DNA of 64,000 nt, from assembly GCA_025992315.1 (NCBI GenBank), contig DAJPHG010000001.1, positions 62,001-126,000 of the forward strand. The letters run 5' to 3'. The notes below the pieces were generated by a model that saw nothing but the letters and a program-made list of their open reading frames with translations, was not told where the DNA came from and did no database searches. This stretch comes from HGM10766 sp900757295 (GTDB taxonomy: Bacteria; Bacillota_I; Bacilli_A; RF39; UBA660). Below, piece after piece: positions 35,053 through 43,070 of the stretch. Numbering within the stretch: the first letter of the stretch is position 1; every line of letters starts with the position of its first letter. The translations under genes were made by a program, and so were the position numbers.

Positions 35053-35090
35053 ATTATAGGTTTATTAGATGACTTTTAAGTGACTTTATT
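35053..35090 (-). promoter_or_regulatory. ABC operon promoter with OmpR-type direct repeat
   Basis: On the minus strand the -10 TATAAT is at 35053-35058. In place of a -35 there are two TGACTT half-sites (plus-strand reading) starting at 35070 and 35081, exactly 11 bp apart. This is the arrangement used by OmpR/PhoB-family activators. The adjacent response regulator is the obvious candidate. Confidence 0.6.
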
Positions 35091-35102
35091 ATTACATTTT
35101 TG

Positions 35103-36311
35103 TCATTTATTATGATAAAAATAAATAGAAAATTTAGTTCCTTTGTTTAACTTACTTTCAACTTCAATATGTCCTTTTTGTTTTTCAATAATCATTTTTG
35201 ACATATTTAAGCCTATTCCTATACTATCTTTATTTTTATTTCCGTGATAAAACCTTTCAAAAATATGATTTATTTCTTCGGCTTTTATTCCTTCGCCATC
35301 ATCAATTATTTCTAGTTTTAAATAAATTGGATTAGTTATTGATTGAATCGTGATAGTACCATTTTCTTTTACATGCTCAAGAGCATTTTTTACTATATTA
35401 CTGATAGCTTCTATTGTCCAATTTTTATCGCAGATTATAAATGCTTTTTTATCAATATTAATCTGTAATTTAACATTTTTTAAATCTAAAGAAATTAAAA
35501 ATGGTTCACATGATTCATTAATTAATTTTTGTAAATTCACTTTATCTTTTTGTAAAGTTATACTCCCACTATCTAACTGAGACATTTTTAATAGCGAAGT
35601 TATTAACCATTTTATTCTTTCCAACTGTTTTTCACTTTTTTCTAATATTTCTTTTCTAGTTTTCAAATCTAAATTATCTTGTTTTAATATCTCATTAAAA
35701 ACAAATAAAGATGTTAAAGGAGTCTTTAATTGATGAGAAATATCAGATAATGTTGTAGCTAAATATTTCTTTTCTTTGTTAGAGTTATCTGCCATATTTT
35801 TTAATTTTATTGTCATTTTATATATATCATCTTTTAATGAACTTAAAACATTATCATCATATGTATTAAAATCAATATTATAATTATCAATTAAAATATT
35901 ATCCATATATTTTTGCATTAATAAAGCTTCTTTTTTGGTATTTTGATTATATTTTATTAAAAATATAGTGTAAAAAATTATAATTATGAAACTAAAACTC
36001 ATATTTATTGTAATTAACTTTTTTTCTAATTTTTTTACTGATTTTAATTCATCTATATTTTTATAATTGCTTAAATCATATTTTTCTAATATTTTAATTC
36101 CTTTATCAATATTTTGATTACTTTTTAATAAAGATTCTACTATTTTATTTTCTAATTTATCATTATCTGCAATATTGGCTATTATTTTGGCATTATTATT
36201 TATTATTTCTTTTTTATATTGATTATGAATATAAAAACTGCTGCATAAATTAAATAAGATTATTATAATAATGAAAGTAATATTACTAATAATCACTATA
36301 TTTTTCTTCAT
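35103..36311 (-). CDS. Sensor histidine kinase
   Basis: A 402-aa membrane kinase. TM1 is at about 8-27, an extracytoplasmic loop of about 75 residues follows, and TM2 is at about 103-122. A HAMP-like/coiled linker precedes HisKA with the phosphoacceptor in SDISHQLKTPLTSL and the HATPase domain with N box NIVKNALEH, DDGEGI and GIGLNMSKMI. The extracellular loop means it is not the minimal BceS type, which lacks one. Its ATG shares a base with the response regulator stop (TAATG). It probably senses a cell-envelope stress or a peptide. Confidence 0.92.
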   Translation of the reverse strand: MKKNIVIISNITFIIIIILFNLCSSFYIHNQYKKEIINNNAKIIANIADNDKLENKIVESLLKSNQNIDKGIKILEKYDLSNYKNIDELKSVKKLEKKLITINMSFSFIIIIFYTIFLIKYNQNTKKEALLMQKYMDNILIDNYNIDFNTYDDNVLSSLKDDIYKMTIKLKNMADNSNKEKKYLATTLSDISHQLKTPLTSLFVFNEILKQDNLDLKTRKEILEKSEKQLERIKWLITSLLKMSQLDSGSITLQKDKVNLQKLINESCEPFLISLDLKNVKLQINIDKKAFIICDKNWTIEAISNIVKNALEHVKENGTITIQSITNPIYLKLEIIDDGEGIKAEEINHIFERFYHGNKNKDSIGIGLNMSKMIIEKQKGHIEVESKLNKGTKFSIYFYHNK

Positions 36312-36985
36312 TATATTTCCACCTTATATCCTAATCCGCGAACAGTTTTAACTATCTTAGGATTATTTATGTCATCTTCAATTTTCTCTCTTATTCTTTT
36401 TATGTAAACTGTTAATGTATTATCATTAACATATTCTTCATTAACATCCCAAATATTAGCTAGAATTTGATCACGGGAAAATACAATATTTGGATTAGTT
36501 GCTAATATTAATAATATTTTGTATTCTAAAGCTGTTAAAAATACATCTTTATTATTTTTTAATACTTTGGCTTGATTTAAATCAATTATTAAGTTATCAA
36601 TTTTTATAAGATTATCATTACTTTTTTTGCTTATTCTAATTACAGAATTTATTCTAGATATAAGTTCCCTAGTTTTAAAAGGTTTTGTTATGTAATCATA
36701 GGCTCCCATATCTAAGCCTTTAACAATGGAAACTTCTAAATCATTAGCTGTTAAAAATATTGTTGGAATATTATATTTTTTTATTTGTTCAAATAAATCA
36801 AAGCCATTTATATCAGGCAGATTTATATCTAACAATATTAAATCAATATTATTATTTTCTTTTAGTATTTCTAAGCTTTTTGATCCATTTTCACTTTCAT
36901 AAACAACAAACTTCTCTTGTTCTAAACAATATTTCAAACCAATTCTAATTGCTTCTTCGTCTTCAATTAATAATATTTTATTCAT
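36311..36985 (-). CDS. OmpR-family response regulator
   Basis: The product is 224 aa. The receiver domain has the acidic pair IEDEE, phosphoacceptor Asp in LILLDINLPD, then FLTAND and YITKPF. The C-terminal winged helix ends RIREKIEDDINNPKIVKTVRGLGYKVEI. The ATG at 36985 has a GGTG element at proper distance; the earlier ATG at 36997 precedes it. It is the first gene of the operon regulating the downstream ABC exporter. Confidence 0.94.
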   Translation of the reverse strand: MNKILLIEDEEAIRIGLKYCLEQEKFVVYESENGSKSLEILKENNNIDLILLDINLPDINGFDLFEQIKKYNIPTIFLTANDLEVSIVKGLDMGAYDYITKPFKTRELISRINSVIRISKKSNDNLIKIDNLIIDLNQAKVLKNNKDVFLTALEYKILLILATNPNIVFSRDQILANIWDVNEEYVNDNTLTVYIKRIREKIEDDINNPKIVKTVRGLGYKVEI

Positions 36986-37072
36986 AATTAACACCATTTT
37001 TATTATACTATAAATTAAATTTTTTAAATGACATATTTGTAATATTTGATTTTATTTAGCTAGTTTTTATGT

Positions 37073-37078
37073 TATACT
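37073..37078 (+). promoter_or_regulatory. Extended -10 promoter for the tRNA-Gln/tRNA-Glu pair
   Basis: The plus strand reads ATGTTATACT, a TATACT with a TGn extension, 11 bases before the first tRNA. A possible TTGATT lies 21 bases upstream, too far for a normal -35. Confidence 0.5.
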
Positions 37079-37089
37079 ATTATTGTTAT

Positions 37090-37165
37090 TGCCCCATAGC
37101 CAAGTGGTAAGGCATCAGGCTCTGAACCTGACATTCCGTTAGTTCGAATCTAACTGGGGCAGCCA
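37090..37165 (+). tRNA. tRNA-Gln (anticodon CUG)
   Basis: A full cloverleaf is present: acceptor TGCCCCA with TGGGGCA, D arm AGCCAAGTGGTAAGGC, anticodon stem TCAGG/CCTGA with loop CTCTGAA, T arm with GTTCGAATC, discriminator G and encoded CCA. The D-arm sequence is typical of tRNA-Gln, and the anticodon reads CTG. Confidence 0.93.
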
Positions 37166-37172
37166 TATATTT

Positions 37173-37247
37173 GGTCTATTGGTCAAGTGGTTAAGACGTC
37201 ACCCTCTCAAGGTGAAATCACGGGTTCAAATCCCGTATAGACTACCA
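37173..37247 (+). tRNA. tRNA-Glu (anticodon CUC)
   Basis: Acceptor GGTCTAT pairs with ATAGACT (one G-U). The D arm is GGTCAAGTGGTTAAGAC, the anticodon stem CACC/GGTG has loop CTCTCAA, the T arm is CGGGTTCAAATCCCG, and CCA is encoded. The overall sequence is typical of bacterial tRNA-Glu. It lies seven bases after tRNA-Gln. Confidence 0.93.
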
Positions 37248-37260
37248 ATTTAAAATTTAT

Positions 37261-37287
37261 ACACAAATTTATATTTGTGTTTTTTTA
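37261..37287 (+). terminator. Terminator after the tRNA pair
   Basis: ACACAAAT pairs with ATTTGTGT around a four-base loop, followed by six or seven T residues on the plus strand. Confidence 0.8.
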
Positions 37288-38175
37288 TGATAATAAAATA
37301 TTTTCTAGTTCTTCTTTCGTTATTTCTAAACTTTGACATATTATATCTTTTGATACATTGTTTTTATAAAAATTTTTAGCAGCAGATTTTTTTGCAAGAG
37401 TTATTCCTTCTTCTTTTCCTTGAGTTATTCCTTCTTTTAATCCTTCTTCTTTAGCAGTCTCTTTTATATATTCTTCTCTTGATATCTTTTCTATCTCTAT
37501 ATCTTGTTCTAGTCTATATAGCTCCATGGCTTCCTTATTTTGACTTAATCTCTTTATCTCTTCTACTACTTCTTGTAGTCTCTTATCTCTTTTATTCATT
37601 ACTTCTCCACTTCTAAATATCTCTTTCCATTCTGCTATCTTACTCTTATCTGCTTCTTTTGTTAGATCTATTATTATTATCCTTATTTCATCTTTTATTA
37701 ATATCTCTTCTTTATTATTCCCTTTTCTTATTCTCTCTATTGCTTTTGTATCACACAATTTTAAATCACTTTTATATTTTTTTATTTCTTTTTCTTTATA
37801 ATCTATTATCCATATTGCTAATGCTTTTGGTAATTTATTATAACTTTCTCCTCTTTTTAATGACTTTGACATTATTCTTGATATATAATAGTTCGTCCTT
37901 TTGAAGATATCTCCTGTTTTATCTTTCTGCATCTCTATATTTACTATTGTATCATTCCCTAGTTTTATCACCATATCTAATCGACATTCTTTTTTCTCTA
38001 CTTCTTCTGCTTCTATTACTCTATCTTGATATTCTATTTCTTTTATTTCTTCTTCTAATATGTCTTCTAAAAAGTATTTTAAATTCTTTTTCTTTTTAAA
38101 TATCGTTCTAAAACATATATCACTTGACAATGGGATTAGTTTCTCTTTTGTCTGTATATCATCACCTCCCTTCAT
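37285..38175 (-). CDS. Rpn-family PD-(D/E)XK nuclease/transposase-like protein
   Basis: A protein of about 296 aa related to the recombination-promoting nuclease group (PDDEXK_2). The N-terminal LIPLSSDICFRTIFKKKKNL and the nuclease core with CRLDMVI (Asp), NIEMQKDK (E-x-Q/K) and KRTNYYISRIMSKSLKRGE are visible. A C-terminal charged region has repeated KEEG elements. The in-frame ATG at 38175 lacks a ribosome binding site, while a strong GGGAGG site points to an ATA codon at 38155-38157, so the start is uncertain. C-rich runs on the plus strand and a separate codon flavour suggest mobility. It sits next to tRNA genes, convergent with them. Confidence 0.8.
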   Translation of the reverse strand: MKGGDDIQTKEKLIPLSSDICFRTIFKKKKNLKYFLEDILEEEIKEIEYQDRVIEAEEVEKKECRLDMVIKLGNDTIVNIEMQKDKTGDIFKRTNYYISRIMSKSLKRGESYNKLPKALAIWIIDYKEKEIKKYKSDLKLCDTKAIERIRKGNNKEEILIKDEIRIIIIDLTKEADKSKIAEWKEIFRSGEVMNKRDKRLQEVVEEIKRLSQNKEAMELYRLEQDIEIEKISREEYIKETAKEEGLKEGITQGKEEGITLAKKSAAKNFYKNNVSKDIICQSLEITKEELENILLS

Positions 38176-38216
38176 TATATATATTAATGATAGAAAGGCC
38201 TTTTCCTTTTTTTCAT

Positions 38217-38245
38217 AAAAAAAATATGCATAAATGTGCATATTT
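38217..38245 (-). terminator. Intrinsic terminator after leuS
   Basis: AAATATGCA pairs with TGCATATTT around a six-base loop, followed by a T run on the minus strand, abutting the leuS stop at 38246. Confidence 0.75.
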
Positions 38246-40636
38246 TTATTTAATAACAATGTTTACTATTTTATTTGGAATAGCTATAATTTTTACAATT
38301 TCTTTTCCTTCAATATATTTTTTTACATTTTCATTAGCCAAAGCTTTTTCTTGCATAATTTCTTTTGTATCGTTAATATTAACATTTATTGATCCTCTTA
38401 ATTTACCATTTATCTGTACTCCAACTTCTTTTTGAGACTCAATTGTTTTTTCTTCATCATATGTTGGCCATGTAGAATTACAAATTGGTTCAAATCCTAA
38501 AGATTCATTTAATTCTTCAGTAATGTGAGGAGCCATTGGATTAAGTAATATTAACAATAATCTATAATCTGCAGTTGTTATGCTTGGTAATTCTTCCATT
38601 TTATTTAGCAAAATCATTAATGTAGAAACAACTGTATTATATCTAATATTTAAAATATCATGAGTAACTTTTTTGATACTTTGGTGAATAATTGTAACTA
38701 ATTTATCACTATATTCTTCTTTTTCTATAACTTTATCTTTTAGTCTGATTATACGATCTAAAAATCTTTTACATCCTTTTAATGAATCAGTACTCCAAGG
38801 TGCATCTTGTTCATAATCTCCCATAAACATTTCATAAACTCTTAAAGTGTCTGCACCATATTCATTAACAATATCATCCGGATTTATAACATTACCTTTA
38901 CTTTTACTCATTTTTTGATTATCTGACCCTAGAACCATACCATGACTTACTCTAGTATAAATCATTTCTTTATGTGGTACTAAGCCAATATTATATAAGA
39001 ATTGTACCCAAAATCTTGCATATAATAAATGTCTAGCTGTGTGTTCCATTCCACCATTATACCAATCAACATGTTTCCAATATTTCATAGCATCCATACT
39101 AGCAAATTCATTTTGATTAGTTGCATCCATAAATCTTAAGAAATACCAACTAGAACCAGCCCAATTTGGCATAGTATCAGTTTCTCTTTTAGCATCACAA
39201 CCACATTTAGGACATTTACAATTTACCCAATCAGTTATTTTTGCCAATGGAGATTCTCCATCATCAGTTGGTTCATATTCAGCAACATCAGGTAGCAATA
39301 GTGGTAAATCTTTTTCATCCATTGGAACCCAACCACATTTCTCACAATGAATCATCGGAATTGGTTCACCCCAGAATCTTTGTCTAGAGAATACCCAATC
39401 TCTCATTTTATAATTAACTTGTTTTTTACCAATATTATTTTCCTCTAAATAATCTAGCATTTTATTAATAGCTTCTTCTTTATCTAAACCATCTAAAAAT
39501 GAAGAATTTATGTGTTTTCCATCTTTTGTAAATGGTAAACTTTCGTCCTTATAATCTAAAACTGGAATAATATCTAAATTAAACTTTTGTGCAAATTCAA
39601 AATCCCTAGTATCATGGGCAGGAACGGCCATAATAGCTCCAGTACCATAAGTTGATAAAACATAATCGCTTATCCAAATAGGAATTTTTTTACTATTAAC
39701 AGGATTAATGGCATAGGCTCCAGTAAATACTCCTGTTTTTTCTTTATTAAGTTCTGTTCTTTCCATATCATTTTTTAATTTACAAGCTTCTTGATATTTA
39801 ATTATCTCATCTTGTTGTTCAGCTGTAGTAATTACATTTACTAATTTATGTTCTGGAGACATAACACAATAAGTTACGCCAAATAAGGTATCGCATCTTG
39901 TTGTAAAAACAGGAAATTCATATTCTGTATCTGCAACTTTGAAATTTACTTCTGCTCCTACTGATTTACCAATCCAATTTATTTGACCTAATTTTACTTT
40001 TTCAGCAAAATTAGTATCATCTAAGCCTTTTAATAAATCTTCTGAATAATCGCTCATTCTTAACATCCATTGGCTTTTTTCTTTTTGAATAACCTTACTA
40101 CCGCATCTTTCGCATACTCCACCAGCAGCATCTTCATTTGAAAGTACTGATTTACATGTAGGACACCAGTTTACTGGAACAGTATCTTTGTATGCCATAT
40201 TGTGTTTATAAAATTGTAAAAATTGCCATTGAGTCCATTTATAATATTCAGGATCTGTAGTACTAAATTCTCTAGACCAATCAAATGAAAAGCCTAAATC
40301 TTTCATTTGTCTTTTAAAGTTTGCAATATTTACTTTTGTTGCTTCTTTAGGATGAATATGATTTTTTATTGCATATTGTTCAGCAGGGGCACCAAAAGCA
40401 TCCCATCCCATAGGATATAAAACATTAAAACCTTGCATTCTTTTCATTCTGGCAATAGCATCTTGAGCTGTATAACTTCTTACATGACCAACATGCAATC
40501 CTGCTCCTGATGGATAAGGAAATTCTACTAAAACATAGAATGGATCTTTTTTATCATTATTTATAGCTTTAAAAGTTTCATGTTCTTCCCAATACTTTTG
40601 CCATTTTTTTTCTATTTCTTTACTATTTATTTGCAT
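38246..40636 (-). CDS. leuS: Leucyl-tRNA synthetase
   Basis: This class I synthetase charges tRNA-Leu. The 796-aa product shows the HIGH motif as LHVGHVRSY, a zinc domain CPTCKSVLSNEDAAGGVCERC, the CP1 editing domain including the GTGAIMAVPAHDTRD motif, KMSKS in DNQKMSKSKGN, and a C-terminal domain ending IPNKIVNIVIK. The start at 40636 is set by AAAGGTTGGAAG. A second zinc-type cluster CEKCGW/CPKCGC lies in the middle. It overlaps the upstream small membrane protein gene and is controlled by the T-box leader further upstream. Confidence 0.97.
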   Translation of the reverse strand: MQINSKEIEKKWQKYWEEHETFKAINNDKKDPFYVLVEFPYPSGAGLHVGHVRSYTAQDAIARMKRMQGFNVLYPMGWDAFGAPAEQYAIKNHIHPKEATKVNIANFKRQMKDLGFSFDWSREFSTTDPEYYKWTQWQFLQFYKHNMAYKDTVPVNWCPTCKSVLSNEDAAGGVCERCGSKVIQKEKSQWMLRMSDYSEDLLKGLDDTNFAEKVKLGQINWIGKSVGAEVNFKVADTEYEFPVFTTRCDTLFGVTYCVMSPEHKLVNVITTAEQQDEIIKYQEACKLKNDMERTELNKEKTGVFTGAYAINPVNSKKIPIWISDYVLSTYGTGAIMAVPAHDTRDFEFAQKFNLDIIPVLDYKDESLPFTKDGKHINSSFLDGLDKEEAINKMLDYLEENNIGKKQVNYKMRDWVFSRQRFWGEPIPMIHCEKCGWVPMDEKDLPLLLPDVAEYEPTDDGESPLAKITDWVNCKCPKCGCDAKRETDTMPNWAGSSWYFLRFMDATNQNEFASMDAMKYWKHVDWYNGGMEHTARHLLYARFWVQFLYNIGLVPHKEMIYTRVSHGMVLGSDNQKMSKSKGNVINPDDIVNEYGADTLRVYEMFMGDYEQDAPWSTDSLKGCKRFLDRIIRLKDKVIEKEEYSDKLVTIIHQSIKKVTHDILNIRYNTVVSTLMILLNKMEELPSITTADYRLLLILLNPMAPHITEELNESLGFEPICNSTWPTYDEEKTIESQKEVGVQINGKLRGSINVNINDTKEIMQEKALANENVKKYIEGKEIVKIIAIPNKIVNIVIK

Positions 40637-40985
40637 TTTTCTTCCAACCTTTCTTAAGACACATTTTTCCAATTAATTCATAAAATAAGAAAATTAAGAT
40701 AAACAGCATTACAAATCCAATTAACATCTGCCAAATTAGCTTAACTGGAATAATACATATTACTGTACATACAAATGCTATTATAAATGCATTAGTTAAA
40801 CTAACTAGTGTAGTAATTTTTTTGTAATCAATTTTTCTTTTATCTAAATTAAATCTTGCGACTAAATAATTAACTTCTCCTATTCTACCTTTTTTATTTT
40901 TCTTCAGTTTTCTTTTATTTAATAATAAACATATTAGAAAAGTTATTAACATTAAGCCTAAGAAAAAACATAAATTAAATAACAT
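40623..40985 (-). CDS. Small membrane protein between T-box leader and leuS
   Basis: A 120-aa protein of no recognised family has three predicted membrane segments (FNLCFFLGLMLITFLICLLL at the start, two in the second half) and a basic cytoplasmic loop with KRKLKKNKKGRIGEVNYLV. The start at 40985 follows GAGGAATTTT. It is the first gene after the T-box and overlaps leuS by 14 bases, so it is expected to be induced by leucine limitation together with leuS. The basic GRIGE loop resembles nuclease-related (NERD-like) N-termini, but the domain itself is missing. Confidence 0.7.
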   Translation of the reverse strand: MLFNLCFFLGLMLITFLICLLLNKRKLKKNKKGRIGEVNYLVARFNLDKRKIDYKKITTLVSLTNAFIIAFVCTVICIIPVKLIWQMLIGFVMLFILIFLFYELIGKMCLKKGWKKNANK

Positions 40986-41000
40986 AAAATTCCTCTTTTC

Positions 41001-41206
41001 TAAATAAAAAAACATCCTTTAAAAAGGACGCTTTTAAACGTGGTACCACCTTAATTTATAAGTATAAACTTACCTTAAGATCTTATAAGGGAGATAAACC
41101 CAACACATCCAAAAGCAAGTTCATATATTTTTACTACTAGTTTCCATCAACCACTAGTTTTCTATAAAGTAAATTATATATTACTACTCTTTTTTCATCG
41201 CTTATT
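41001..41206 (-). promoter_or_regulatory. T-box leader of the leuS operon
   Basis: The highly conserved antiterminator motif AAGGTGGTACCACG lies at 41039-41052 (minus strand). It is followed by a terminator stem (CGTCCTTT with AAAGGATG) and a T run at 41004-41030. Upstream sequence contains a stem I with GAGTAGTAAT near its base and a candidate specifier CUU (Leu) at 41117-41119 in GAACTTGC. Uncharged tRNA-Leu would stabilise the antiterminator. Confidence 0.9.
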
Positions 41207-41209
41207 AGT

Positions 41210-41238
41210 ATTATATTAAATTTTATTTATTTATTCAA
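41210..41238 (-). promoter_or_regulatory. Sigma-A promoter of the leuS operon
   Basis: -35 TTGAAT at 41233-41238 and -10 TATAAT at 41210-41215 have a 17-base spacer, on the minus strand. The -35 abuts the stop codon of the upstream hypothetical gene. Confidence 0.8.
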
Positions 41239-41601
41239 CTAATTTAAAGATAATTTTTTATTTTTATTATTTAAATTTTCTTGAAGATCGACAAGTTCTT
41301 CATAACTACTATTAATCATTATATTTAAACATAGATTTTTAGAATTTATAGTATTAGTTAACCAGTAATTATCATAACCATCATGCTCATATTCTTCATT
41401 TACAACATTTTTTTCTAATCTGAAATTTACTTTTTGATTTAAAGATTCTTCAATAATTTTAATTATATTCTCAACGTAGTCAGTTAAAGTTTCAGATGAT
41501 ACTTCTTCAAATATTTTATATTTATTACATTTTGCTTTAAAGAAAATTGTATCTTTTAAATCTAAGATAGTTAAATTATATACATTTGGTAAATCAAACA
41601 T
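41239..41601 (-). CDS. Hypothetical protein coupled to a kinase-like gene
   Basis: A 120-aa acidic protein has no recognised domain, no signal peptide and no membrane segment. It starts MFDLPNVYNLTILDLKDTIF and contains two Trp/Tyr-containing strands (YEHDGYDNYWLTNTI). It lies three bases after the kinase-like gene and has a plausible AGAGGAAGAT ribosome binding site, so the two are probably cotranslated and may interact. Confidence 0.6.
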   Translation of the reverse strand: MFDLPNVYNLTILDLKDTIFFKAKCNKYKIFEEVSSETLTDYVENIIKIIEESLNQKVNFRLEKNVVNEEYEHDGYDNYWLTNTINSKNLCLNIMINSSYEELVDLQENLNNKNKKLSLN

Positions 41602-41604
41602 TTT

Positions 41605-42414
41605 TTATCTTCCTCTCATAATATGTTTTAAAGAATTTGCTTCTTCTTCAAAATCATAGTTTATATTGTCATTTTCAAGACCTTGTTCTATTAAAGATAT
41701 TTTATATTCTTCTATTGATTTATAATCTTTTAAAATATCTCTTAAATATTCTAAGTAATTTTGATAATTAAAGCTGAACAATTCATCATAACTAGCATCA
41801 TAAATTTCTACTAGCATATCAATAAATCTACTCGATAAAGCATTATTATAATCTGTCATTTTGCAAAATTCTTCTTCAAGATCGTCTTTAGATGCTCCAT
41901 AAAGAATTAATTGATTGTGTAATCCTCTATTTAATTCTTCTTGATTTTGTTCTTTTAAGTTAGAGTTAGGATTAATATTATAATCGCCATAATCAGTAAA
42001 ATACATTTTTTGATTATACATAAAATTGCCTGTACAACCTAATTCTGAAACTGCAATATTATTTTGCGTTAATATGTTTAAATCTTCATCTAAAACTTGT
42101 TGTTCTTGATCTAAATTATTTGACAAAGTTTCCCACATAGATGATGGGCTTATTTTTTTATCAACGTATAAAGTAGCCGATCCAATATATTCTTTATCTT
42201 TAGAATATACTAAATCATTTGGCATTAAAATTTGTTGAGTTTTTATCTTAGTAAATTGTTCACAAACATCTTTTGTTAATATAAATTTTTTAGGGTGTTT
42301 ATGATAGATTTTTATTGCATTATTTTTATATTGATAAACTACTCCTTCGTTATTTGCACCTAGTACTTTTAAATCTTTTATTTCTAAAATATTATTTTTA
42401 TATAGTATTTCCAT
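41605..42414 (-). CDS. Protein-kinase-like fold protein, possibly a pseudokinase
   Basis: The product is 269 aa. A glycine-rich loop (LGANNEGVVYQY) and an AIKIY lysine strand are followed by a hinge-like region (PNDLVYSKDKEYIGSATLY). A DFG-like motif occurs as YFTDYGDYN after GNFMYN. The catalytic HRD Asp is not evident: the loop before GNFMYN reads AVSELGCT. A helical C-terminal region follows. Fold assignment comes from motif order only. It is the first gene of a two-gene operon with its own sigma-A promoter and a structured leader. Substrate unknown. Confidence 0.6.
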   Translation of the reverse strand: MEILYKNNILEIKDLKVLGANNEGVVYQYKNNAIKIYHKHPKKFILTKDVCEQFTKIKTQQILMPNDLVYSKDKEYIGSATLYVDKKISPSSMWETLSNNLDQEQQVLDEDLNILTQNNIAVSELGCTGNFMYNQKMYFTDYGDYNINPNSNLKEQNQEELNRGLHNQLILYGASKDDLEEEFCKMTDYNNALSSRFIDMLVEIYDASYDELFSFNYQNYLEYLRDILKDYKSIEEYKISLIEQGLENDNINYDFEEEANSLKHIMRGR

Positions 42415-42433
42415 TTAACCAACCCCTTTTAAT

Positions 42434-42506
42434 AAAAAAGATACCCTCAATAAGGATATCTATAATATACATTTTAATTAAGCTAACCAATCCCCATTGA
42501 TAGCTT
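42434..42506 (-). promoter_or_regulatory. Structured leader with terminator-like hairpin upstream of the kinase-like gene
   Basis: Just after the promoter an inverted repeat AAGCTA ... TAGCTT encloses CAAT-GGGG-ATTG (42480-42506). Further down, GATATCC pairs with GGGTATC (one U-G) at 42440-42460 and is followed by six T residues, a full intrinsic terminator before the ribosome binding site. The arrangement suggests attenuation. No known riboswitch class is recognised. Confidence 0.5.
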
Positions 42507-42507
42507 T

Positions 42508-42536
42508 ATTTTAACATATTTTTTTAGAAAAGTCAA
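42508..42536 (-). promoter_or_regulatory. Sigma-A promoter of the kinase-like operon
   Basis: -35 TTGACT at 42531-42536 and -10 TAAAAT at 42508-42513 are separated by 17 bases on the minus strand. Confidence 0.75.
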
Positions 42537-42570
42537 TTAAGTGTATAGTCATTAGAAATAGCTCGTTTAT

Positions 42571-43063
42571 TTACTTCTTCAATAATTTTTTTAAATCTTC
42601 TTCTATGAAAATATCAGGATAAGTATTAAATCCTTTTAAATTTCCAAATGTAGACGGAATTACAATACTAATATCATTTTGTTTTAAAAAATACATTCTT
42701 AAATACCGGGTTAATTTCAATATTTTCATGATTATCTATTGTTAAAGTAATTGTTCCCTCATTTTTTGGAATAAATTGTTTTAAATATAATTTGTTATTA
42801 TTAAAGTAAGAACTATTATTTAATTTTGCTATATAACTATCAATTAGCTCGTTGTTTATTTTAGTTATTTTTTTGCCTATCAATTTTTTATCTAAAGCAA
42901 AAGTAATGTAATATTCTTTTTGGTAATATTGATTTATTAGTGGAATGATATCATTATCTATTTCGGAAGCTTTTGAAGTTAAATATACGTGTCCAGAATG
43001 AATACTTATTAACAGATCATTTATTAATTTTATATATTCTTGATATTTCTTTTTGATATTCAT
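42571..43063 (-). pseudogene. Remnant of an S41-like peptidase, truncated and frameshifted
   Basis: A first frame of 129 aa (42674-43063) contains LISIHSGHVYL, resembling the segment before the PDZ/core region of S41 (C-terminal processing) peptidases, and ends FFKTK. A second frame directly after it reads KQNDISIVIPSTFGNLKGFNTYPDIFIEEDL, split here by frame, which looks like an S41-type C-terminus (PDI). It stops at 42571. The frames need a one-base shift near 42685. The part with the catalytic Ser/Lys is missing. It lies seven bases after the GH31 gene. I infer a decaying gene with an internal deletion. Confidence 0.5.
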
Positions 43064-43070
43064 TCATAAT

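Noticed and set aside
37285..38259. The Rpn-family gene as part of an insertion sequence.
   Set aside because: No terminal inverted repeats or target duplications were seen around it. It is a stand-alone gene.
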